From contig JAGYXB010000687.1 of assembly GCA_022495005.1 (NCBI GenBank), positions 2,232,001 to 2,296,000 of the forward strand: a stretch of DNA of 64,000 nt. Reading direction: 5' to 3'. Below the pieces are notes generated by a model. The model was not told the origin of the DNA. It worked only from the letters and a program-made list of their open reading frames with translations, and ran no database searches. The position numbers were made by a program, and so were the translations under genes. Below are positions 12,701-24,700 of this stretch, piece after piece (position 1 is the first letter of the stretch; every line of letters starts with the position of its first letter). Origin of the DNA: Rhyacophila brunnea. Lineage: Eukaryota > Arthropoda > Insecta > Trichoptera > Rhyacophilidae.

Positions 12701-15700
12701 ACATACATTGAAAAAACATGTGATTTTGCTGTGTGCAGGAATCAAATTCTCACCCACAGGATGCCTGAAAAAGTATATAAGTCAAACTTCTCGAACGGTA
12801 CAAAAGCCTGCGAGTGAACACAAGAGGGCATACTGACTTAGACACTATACGATGTCAGCAATTGCCGAGCACTCGATGGATACAGGACACAAATTTGATT
12901 TCGAAACCAAGATACTGGGTCGGAATAAGGGATATTTCTCTCGATTAGTAAAGGAAGCAATCGAAATTCATAGAAACCCTGAAAATATTAATATGGATGA
13001 TGGGTTACAGATAAAAACCTCATGGCTTCCAGCACTGTCAGCAAAATCCAATATTCGATTCGGTATCTCTGGTCTTAATGAGTGACACATTACTCTGAGC
13101 AATGTTTGCTCTTAGCGAATCGGATTTCTTTTGGCATTCTACGAGCGACGTTTGCATTCATACACCTACACTACACTTCATCATAACACATAATATTGGT
13201 CTCTGCAACGAGCCCGAAACGTCGAGGAAATAAGGAAGAAGTACACGCGGTGGAAAGGGAATGGGACGATTTGGCACCGCGAACTGGCCTCCGGTAATTG
13301 GCCGCCGGTACAATCGGACGCCGGCCTAATTGGACGCCGACCCAATTGGCCTCCGGGAGGATTGGACGCCGCACAGTTGAATTAAATGCGCAAAGGAATA
13401 GACGTGCGTTACGATTTGTTGGAGTAAATAAGCAAGTCAGTTTAATATGCTTCTATCTTCTCAGTAGTTGTACCTTATACATTTCGCGCTTGACACATTT
13501 TTAATATACGAGTAGATTGAGAATAATTATTATGCCTTATGATGTTTATTAAAAGAAAATAATTCTTCTCTCGCTAAAACTTAAAGATGTGCAAATCAAT
13601 TAATTTATTGTCTATACATGGGTACTTACTTATATTTACAACAAATATTCAAAATAATGTTAGATGTTAGAATGAAAATTACATTATATTTCAGCGTTTT
13701 ATCGACTTAATATTATAATAAAGCTTAAATATGTATATTATTATGCATAAATGCGTATTTTAAGATAGTATGAAATTATAAACAAAATATTAAGTAAGTT
13801 ATCTGCTAAGTATAAATGTTTTAGTAGTTTGATTGATAAACTACTTAGGTACTGGATGCCGGATGAAATCCCGAATGGCCGAAATCCCGAAAAATGAAAA
13901 AATACAAACATCAATAATTGCGCAATTTTTGCAAGAGAGACAAAAACCCATTTTTTGTGGAAATATAAAAAATGTAAAATACAAACATCAATAATTGCGC
14001 AATCGTGAGCGCAATTTTCGTAAGAGAGACAAATCCCATTTTTGCGGATAATGGGTTTTTCCGATTGCGCAATTGATTTTGTGTCTCTTACTAAAATTGT
14101 GCAATTCACGATTGCGCAATTATTGAAGTTTGTATTTTACATTTTTTTTATATTTCCACAAAAAATGGGTTTTGTGTCTCTTGCAAAAATTGCGCAATTA
14201 TTGATGTTTGTATTTTTTTTATTTTTCGGGATTTCGGCCTTCGGGATTTCGTGCGGCACCCAGTACCTAAGTAGTTTATCAATCAAACTACTGAAACATT
14301 TATACTTAGCAGGTAACTTACTTAATATTTTGTTTGTAATTTCATACTATCTTAAAATACGCATTTATGCATAATAATATACATTTTTAAGCTTTATTAT
14401 AATATTAAGTCGATAAACACTGAAATATAATGTAATTTTCATTCTAACATCTAATATTATTTTGAATATTTGTTGTAAATATAAATAAGTACCCATGTAT
14501 AGACAATAAATTAATTGATTAAGCACATCTTTAAGTTTTAACGAGGGAAGAATTATTTTCTTTTAATAAACACCATAAGGCATAATAATTGATCTCAATC
14601 TATATTAAAAATGTGTCAAGCGCGAAATTTATAAGGTACAACTACTGAGAAGATAGAAGCATATTAAACTGACTTGCTTATTTACTCCAACAAATCGTAA
14701 CGTACGTCTATTCCTTTGCGCATTTACTTCAACTGTGCGGCGTCTAATCCTCCCGGAGTCCAATTGGGTCGGCGTCCAATTGGGTCGGCGTCCAATTGGG
14801 CCGGCGTCCGATTGTACCAGCGGCCAATTACCGGAGGCCAATCGGCGGAGGCCAGTTCGCGGTGCCAAATCGTCCTAGACCCCGGTGGAAACCCAAGAAT
14901 CTAATGATAGGTGAAAGTCACAAACATTATCTCAGCCACAGCTTCAGAAACGGCCACTCTAGGCTACTGTGGGTGCAAATCGAGAGTATTACTGTACTAA
15001 TTTCAGTTTGTTAGATAATGTTCGACCCGCTATATTTTATCCTAGAATAGTTTATTATATTACATACATAATAACATAAAAATAATACTTACTTATTGTG
15101 ATAGGTCACTATTGTGTAAGCTTCAGAAGTAAATTCAGGACAGGAACTTCGACCAAAGATAGCGTTTAATGCTTGAGTCTGATTCTCGCCTGACATAAGC
15201 TGGACTCGGACCTATGAATAAAATATTATATTGCATCAATTACAGTTTAATCTGGTTGTTTGGCTTTGCCATTTTCAGGATTGCCAATAGTTAGTTTGGT
15301 TAAGATAGTATGTGATCAAGTTCAATAATAAAAGTGCACTATACTCACAGCTATATTCCTGGCAGATCCAGATCTTGAAGTGAAAGCTGTAAAGTTGAGT
15401 TCCTTTGGACAGATGTAGAGTAAGTTTCGGTATTGGTAGTGCGGCACTAACATCGGAGACATGGGAAAAGATAACATCTCTTTGCATGGTGCTGTGTTGT
15501 CATCTGCAAAAAAAGATTGAGTTGGTCACATGGCACTGAACTAAAAAACAATAAGTTTGTGAAATGATATCTAGGTTAATAAAGGATTTTTTTTTACTCA
15601 ATGAATAATTTTATTCACAACATTTGAGAATTTAACTTTCTTTACTGAACGTATATAATTTAAAAACACCTCAAAAACATACCTACGTACTAGAGAAAAT

Positions 15701-18700
15701 CTTGAAAGAAATATAACACCGGGCGGAACACAAACCAACAACCACTAAAGCCATTGATTGCCAAAATAAATGCAATTTGAGAAGCTAGAAGCGAAGAAGG
15801 CTATTGGTTAATTTCGATGCAATTAGCCGTGTTCATATTAAAGTGTGTAAGTAAGTAAGTAAATATAGCTCAGCAGAAAAGCATTTAAGTGCAGATCAAA
15901 AGGTTAGTGATTCAAGCTCACTTGGGGGTGTTTCTTTTACATTTTTAGAATTTGCTGTGACGCTTTTTTATAATACTATTCACATCTGGTGTCATAGTAA
16001 CTCTTGCCACGTACCTGTATATGGAATTACTTTGGCCAACTCCGGAGTAAGCCCGTTTTCATTATCTTCAGGACACGGCATAATTTCCAGGATGAATTTA
16101 CCAGGAATGGATTTCAGTTTCTTCATAGCCGAGCTCGGTCTCTTTAGCTCTTGTAAAAACTTATACAAATCTTCATCACGAAGTTTGTCACTCTCCTGCA
16201 AGGGTTAAAACATAGTTTAAAGCAGTGGTTTCCAAACTTTATGTTACTACGCTCCCTTTAAAAAAATCGAATCTTGGCGCCCCCCTTTATATCATAAAAT
16301 ATGTATTAAGTAATACAAAAATAGAAAAAAACTTAATTGACAGATTAATAACAAGGTTTTACTAAATAATATTATATTCATTTATTAATTAATTAGATTT
16401 TAACGTGATGGATGCGCTTGTTTATTAGCACAAAGTTTATCAAACGAAGGTGTCATTGAGGAGAGTGCTACTACTAAACGGACTCGATATTTCAATGTCA
16501 TTGCAGCTAAGGCATAAAATCCCATTTGGCATAAATATGATGATCCGAATGGCAGCAGTACTTGCATTTCTTTGCTTGACAAAATATTATATTCTTTACT
16601 ACGATTCAACCGAAATTGAACTAGGGTTTCACTCTGAAATTTTTGTTTCAATGAAGTATCGGATGACAATTCTATAAATTTTTCTGTTTCAACAGTAGTC
16701 AATCCAAATTCATCTTCTTGTTCGCGCCTCCTTTTGCACTTGTGTGCGGCTCCCCAAGGAGGCGCACCTCCCAGTTTGGAAATCGCTGGTTTAAAGTAAA
16801 AAAAATATTGTTTTAAAAAATATGCAGTTAACAAAATATTGTAAATAAAAGATCACTGGGTATTTAACCTGTTTGAAGAAACTAGGTAGTGTGATGGTAA
16901 TTGGCTTGAAAGAATCCAAACAATTGCCGAGTTCCTCTGCATTGGATGATACGATAGAGTGCTGTCCAAGGGCTCTCCGTTCGAGGGAACCGCGCCGAGT
17001 TAATGACCCTCCAGCGACTCCTTGACGTCTGAAATGTTCTAAGCTACCAGCTGATGACTTGCGATCTGTAATAAAAAAAGCGTTATGGTAGATCGCATGT
17101 ACAAACTCGATAAGACTGTAACAAGTCGACTCTGTCAATGTGATTTTATTGGCGTTCACAAAATAAATCTAACGCACACAGCGTTGATGCAACATTTTTG
17201 GTTGGAAAAAATATCTTAAATACATAATCCAAAACTCACTGTGAAACTCCACTGAATTCATAACGTGGGCACGAGTTGCATAGCACAGAAAATGTACAGT
17301 GTGACTTTTATATCAAGTCTTTTAGGTCACAGCACTACATGCGCTGACACTGTTATGTCACGTGGATTTTGTGTGCTGATTCTACTATGTAACATGCTCT
17401 GGCACTATTGAGAGAATATTAAAAGTTTTCTTTTCTGTTTCTCCTACACACAATAGGTATATCTATATAAAGCTCTTCGTATGCTTTCGCAAAGGTTCAA
17501 GTATTTTAATGTTAATAAAACTGCAAGCGATATTGAACACACACTGAATTACATGTGAAATTATGAAAGTAAATGTGGGGAGCGAATTTTAGTTCCAGAA
17601 ATGACTGTGGTGCCGTAGAAGACTTGATATAAAAGTCGCACTGTAGTGATATCTCAGGTTGAGAAATATACTTTCAACAATTATTAAAACACTGTGTAAG
17701 ATCGATATAAGAATAATTTTATACCATTTATTATACATGCAGCTACAAGTATTTATACAAGTGAGACGGTTTTATAAAAAAAAAATATCCACTCACCAAG
17801 GCTATTACTCTGCGAATTGGACAAGAAAGAATCCTTATCTGATGATGTACTCGATTCACGTTCCAGACTATTTGAGCCAGAGAGAGAGGTCATCAAATGG
17901 ATTGCAGACCATGCAAATGGCATTCGATATTTTCCAAGGCGTTCACATGCTGCGATAGCTCCGGATTTTACTTTGTCCCTGTTCTGGAAGGTGAAAGAAG
18001 AGTAATGAAGCCGTTTGGCAGCAGATAATTATTAATGTTTTATTTGACTCATAAAATTAATTTATTATTCCATTTTGTAAGTATGTAAATAATGTGAAAT
18101 GCTAGTGATGACTATTAAATGAATTATATTGGGTCTGTAATCGTAACTAATATCTCTATAAACATAGGTAATTGGTGCAGCACTGGAGAAATAATAAAGA
18201 TTCAATTTCTGTAGTTTTTTTTTAATGCAACCACGATAACATATAAATTTTACGTAAAACATTTCACCGTGGCACAGTTCGCCGTGAGCTTTCTATGGGA
18301 AAGAGATGACCGTACACTATAAAATATGGTCTTCAATTTTATTAGATTCAATATGAACAAATTAATTTTATTAAATTTAATAAAAAATAATTCAATTTTC
18401 ATAGCTGATTTAGGAAAAATTCATGAATTCAAGAATGAAAATTTAACCTAACCAAACCTAACAATCCAGTATATCGGCTATTTTCAAAATTTGTTTGCTG
18501 CTGGCTTCCTGTAAACTGTAAACCGACAAGAACTGTATTTTATTTAGACATGAATTTTATGTCAGTACTATACGACCCAAAGAGGTTGGACGGTCTTTAA
18601 TATACGGCCATATGATTCCGATACAACATTTCACGATAAAGTGTGATACGGTGAACTGCATATGTACAAGTTTCTGGACACGTGAAACTACTGGTTTAAA

Positions 18701-21700
18701 CAATAAACTGTTAAACGCAAAATACAAACCTTGTCATCTTTAATGTATGGTTCCACGCACTCGGTTATATCGCCTTGTAAAACTTTTTCAAGTCTAAGGA
18801 CCAGGAAAAGATCTGGTGTCGGATGTGTAATATCAAAGACGGCGCTCCGACTCAGTGTGGAGACGTCACACTTGGGAATGTGAGCCGCCAACATGTGTTT
18901 GATCGATTCCGAGTTCATGTCAAAGTAGAAGTTTTCCGACACCTTCTTTTTCTCTTTGGCATCGTATAGAGCGAGACAGGCAAATATCGGCTCCACTTCC
19001 AGGTCCAATCTATGAAAAAGACCATTTAAAATAATTTTAACACATTATGTAGTCAGAGCTGTATTTATCATTGCGCCAATGGGCTATGGACCAAGACCGC
19101 TTTTTCCTTTCTATTTATTTGGTGTTCTTATTCACCACGTTTCACTGGTAAATAGGAACAAACCATAATTTTAGGAAAATATCGATAGTGAGTGAATAAT
19201 GAGCGTTCTCATTCACCAAACCATACTGCTGAATTGCAAACACAACTTTTTGGTAAGCGAATTTAGTTTTTCAGTCATCCAGCATAAGATTTAAATTGAA
19301 TATGTAATCTGAAAACGTTCCTAATCAGTTCCTAATAAGTTTTACTGTAGCTATTTACATAACTGGTAACAGAGTAAAATATTATTACTTGAGATGTAAG
19401 CATTTGACCAAAATACGGTGGCCGATGACTTCACTGGGAGGTTCTGCTTGAACTCTCTTCTCGACTGCTTCATCGTCATCAACATACGAGGCGTATAATC
19501 CAAGAAGACCCCCCTTCCGCCCCTCCATTCGTCTGGTCTCGTTGAGCTGATCCAATTGTTCGGGAGGACGCCTTTCGAGCAGGTCAGGAAGGAGCGCATC
19601 CGAGGATGAACTGCGCAAGTCCAGGCTAGCCCACGATCCCCGGGGTGTGAGGGTATCATTGCATGAAGATACGGAAGAGATCGATGACACAGACTGCCTT
19701 CCGCTTGAAGGTTGCGAGTAACTCTACAAAATAAAGAAATGATTGGAGAAGTATTACTATCAATGCCTTTTTCTGCAAAAAAAAGTAGGTATAATAAAGA
19801 TGTTAAATCTTCTTCCAAATACAACCTTCTGTGGTATTCCCTATCAAAATCGCTAAAGCAAGTTCGAGTTTGTCCGAAATAACAGATTTGTGCATGTCAT
19901 ACAAATTCTTCAAATTCCCTGCTGAGTTTATATAAAGATTAGTAGACAAGGATCCTTATTTTGAATCATTTTCATAGGCTCTATACTCCAAAATTATAGG
20001 AAACGCTCATAGTTAATTTCACATTATTGAGATTTAAGAATGATTTTGACATTGTGAAAAAAAATATGTCATCCAAAAATCCATATTTTAATTCAATTTT
20101 ATAACATGTGCCTAATGGTAGATACAACATCGAGTTGTATGCTCTCTACACGACCCTAAAGATAGATGGCCGGGATATAATATAATAGGATGGATGAGTC
20201 ACTCAAGACAAAAAAAGTAATATTTGGGAAATGAAGACCAGGCAATGAGCTATCACTTGACAACATTAACAATATAAGAAGTGTTTGTTATTTATTAATA
20301 CTGATGCTATTAATATAATTTTTATGCAAATGATACGGTACCTGCAACGTTAGTTCTTCACTAGGAGTGGACACCAGCTGAGGATCAATGTCCACTTCAT
20401 AATCCTGTCTAGGTACAGATTGCATGAGGGTGTGGCGTTCGTTGAGGCGCTCTCGAGAGCAGCACGATCCGGAAAATGTGCGATACTGAAAATCCACAGC
20501 CACCCAATCAGATGTATGGCAGCGGACACATTCCCGTACGTGTAACGGTACTTCACACCTGTAAAGAAATACATTATAATATTATTATGTTATTAGATTA
20601 CATTTTAATTTAAGGCTAGTGATGGTTGGTCTTAATTGTGCGGCATACCACCAAAAAGAATTCAAGATTTTATGATATTCTAATACGGTGTAATAAAAGT
20701 AATAAACTTTAATTCTCTACATCAGTGGAACACACAGAGACGCCATAACCCTAAGTACAATATTTGAAGGCTACTCTTCAATTATTATTAGTCTCTTTGT
20801 ATTGACTCCGCCCTGAATAATAAGTGATATTCGCAATTATTAATTTTAGATAACGTGTATAAAAGTTAATGCTTAGTAGAGTATATACTCTAAGCGTATG
20901 CTTTATAAATTTGCACTATTTACTGCACTGATACGCCTCTGCCTGATTCACTTGTTTTAATATATCGTCGCTCGGCATGCAATACCGCGTTAGCGACCAT
21001 TATCCAAAATGTATGTTTTGACACCATTCGATTCAAAATATAAATCTCCACGTATGTGCATTCATAGAATGCTGGATATTTGTTTGAAGTCAGGTTTTAA
21101 TAGACATTTTGTAACACCGCGTATGTGATTTGCAAGGCAATGCCGCGAATGTGTCGCGCGTTTTTTCTTTCTCCTGCACAATTTTGTTTTTGTCGCTAAC
21201 GCGGTATTGCATCCCGAAGGACGATAATATGTAGTAAATAAATAAATAGATAATAATATACGTAAAACAAATAATTAAAAAATATATTACATCATTGTCA
21301 CCTAAGAGCCGAGTGCAAAGTTATGAAGCGTTATACACAGTTATTAAGTTTATGACACGGTGTAAACCGTGTTAAGTGGTTACATGTAAATTGTACGTAA
21401 AACATTTCACCGTAGCACAGTTCGCCGTGAGTTTTCTTATCGGAAAGAGATGATTGTATATTATACGGTCTCCAATTTTATTAGATTCAATATGAACATT
21501 AATTCAATTTTCATAGCTGATTTTGGCAATTCATGAATTCAAGAATGAAAACCTAACCTAACCTAACAAATAATCCAGTATATCGGCTATTTTCAAAATT
21601 TGTTTCCTGCTGGCTTCCTGTAAACTGACAAGAGCCGTGTTTTATTTAGACATGAATTTTATGTCAGTACTATTATACCACCCAAACTGACAGTTGGACT

Positions 21701-24700
21701 GTCTTTAATATACGGCCATATATTTCCGATACAACATTTCACGGCGAAGTGTGATACAGCGAACTGCATACGTACAAGTTGCCGGACACGGTGTTAAGTA
21801 AAACTTTTTGCAAAACTCATTTTTTTCATGTAAACTGTGTTATCCGCCATCCTCTTTCATTTGGAATATTTTTTGTTGTAGTATGTAACACTGCGTTAAC
21901 ATCCATTTTTAGAATATGTAATGTATGGTGTCTTACAATCATTTCGTACACACTATGGTAAGTGAAGCAAGATGGTGGAATATCATTGTCATGAAATTAT
22001 AGTATTTGTATTATAGTTTTGTTCCACATAGCAAGTATAAAAAAAAATCTTGGATCTGACTCTGAAGGGAGAACCTTCTATTGGTAGTTTAAAAAAGATA
22101 AAATAAACACCATATTTTTCATTCGTCATCAAAAGTGAAGAACGCATGTAAAACCTCTGCGAAGGGATCCTTGCATGTTATTAGTTTCGTCGGTTCATAC
22201 TATTTACATGAATAAATGGCTGAATGTATTTATCCATGAAGATTGAAGTGAGAATCAAAGAAGCATAATAATAAAAGTCAACTTACATGTCCTCTTCAGG
22301 CATAACATGTTTGATAGTTCTTATTCGTCTCGGAATGGTTGAGACGTCGACATCATTTGAGGGATAGGCCAAAGGATCACGCTCTGTGACGATTCGTGTG
22401 GACAGCTCCTCCCAATCAGGTGGTTCCACCATATCGTTCAATGACATCTAAAAGAATGTAAAATTTTAGTTAGTAATACAATTATTGTAAATCAACAATT
22501 GAGGAATGTATTTCGGAAGGTTAGCAATTACCAATGACATATTATAATATCATCATTTATGGCACAACCCATGGCGGGTCTTGGTCTTTTTCAAAAACTT
22601 CCTCTATCCTGGACGATCCAGCGCTGATCATTGCTGATCCTCTCTAGTTGCTTTGACTGAGCATTCTCAAATTGCCTGTAGCGCGGTCCGGCCATCTCAG
22701 TTTCGGCCTTCCAGGACTTCTCTTGCCCTTGGGGGTAGTGTACATAGCCCGCCTTGCTGGTATCTCTTCCGGCATTCTATGCACATGGCCGATCCAGCGC
22801 AGACCCTGAATCTTCATATACTACGTGATCTTTTCGCCCCCATAAAGCGTCTTCTCATACTTTGACCTCGTAATGTCATCTTCTTAAACAAACCCAAAGA
22901 TATGCATATTTCTATCATTCTGTAGATCTGGTGGATCTGACTTATTATAAAGGATATGATTTTAGCTAATTTCCACATTTACACATTGATAGTTTTTGAC
23001 TTTTATTTTATTTGTTTGACATAATGATTTTAATGTTTCGCATAAGATAATCGGGACTGTCCCTTAGTTGGCCCATGCAGCCAATGAGTGTCGTTATTGT
23101 GTGGCTAACTTTTTAACTTCTTCCTTGGCACAACAGCCTGAGGTAGACTGGGAACATAAGCGACAGATACCTTAAGGCAATTTTAACCTGGTTTGGATGT
23201 TCTTCAAGTCAATAGAATTCCAGCGTCCTGGAAGACTGCTAAATACAATCTACAGAGCATATACGGCAGAGCTTTGAAATGCTGGAAAGACCTGGGAAGA
23301 TACAAGAAGACCGGCGAGCAACAAGTATTCTTGGAGACGCCGTGTGATGTTCATATGTTCTAGCTGAGTGGATATGGTCGAAGAAGAAGTAGAATCTGTA
23401 GCTGCAATTCAAGGGTGACTGATATGTGGAGACCTTGCTTTTTTACACTATACAAGTAAGAACTTAAATACCCAAATGAAATGAAGCTCAAAATACTTAC
23501 AGAGGAAGAGCAACCAGAATTGCTTTCAGATTGCTGTTGGAATGAAACTGTTCTCCTCACTTCAGCACCGTGAGACCTATAATAAAAATTGGTTAAACAT
23601 ATAATGTCGGTAAATATAACTATAGAGTAGCATATCGTTTGTATTTGTATAAGAAGAAACCGATCTTGTGATTAAATAAAATGTGGAAGAAATACAAAAT
23701 AAACAAAAATTTAACAGAATAAAATTACTGTCTGTTATTTCATTTAACTATCATACATTTACACCGAGAAATAGCAATAAACATAATTATTTTTATCATT
23801 GAAATGTTCCCTTGAAGGTGTAGAAGAGATTTTAAAATAAGATTCGTAGTTTGATGTATTTTTTAATTGACAATAAATTCTATAAAATAACAGTTAATGT
23901 TTAAATGAAAACCATTTTCATTTATATCAATTCGAGTATTGTTACAATACCATCGTTTTTCATCTGATTTTCGATGTAAGGGAGTGTTCTGGTATTAGTC
24001 AATAGTTAAAGTACCTACATGCAGCCTTTTAAGTCTATAAATGCATTAGGTACTCAAATATTGATGAATTGGTGCACAGATGTTGTATGTCCAGTTTAGA
24101 GAAAATCGAATTGATTGAAAATCAAAGGTGAAATGGATATTTATTACTTACCAGAAAAAAAATTGCAGGTGGCAGTGTTACCTGTCAACATTTTGGTTGT
24201 TGTTTTTTAATTTTTTATGTAACACTTTTATTTTCATACTTCTTTATACTTAGCTTTTTATCAATCTGTCACAAATTAGTTTCAATGTCGTTTAATACTT
24301 TCTATATACTCGATATGATAGTACTTAACTGTAAGCGTCTGTCAAACTATTATGGGAGTATCCTAGTATTTGTTTTCTTTCATGTCTCTATTAAAATAAG
24401 TGATTCTTTCATATATATGTCAGTTTATTTTTCAAATTTACAATTTGCGTTTACATGTGTTTTCTCTGATCTTACTCCTTTTAATACACCTTCTCCCTAT
24501 AACTGTATAACTAAAGTTCAGTAAAACACTGGACACACATATACACTAATGCATTGATATATAACTAATCACAGAAAGTGGTTAGTATTCCATGTTTGTG
24601 CAATTCATTCGGTTTATGACAATATGAATATTATAATTCAAAACATGTAGTAAAATCCATAGATAGATGCACCGCCAGACAGATGAGATACATACATGTA

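Noticed and set aside
13741..14374. Two long ORFs on opposite strands coding similar proteins
   Set aside because: They are mirror images caused by the palindrome and have no recognisable domain.
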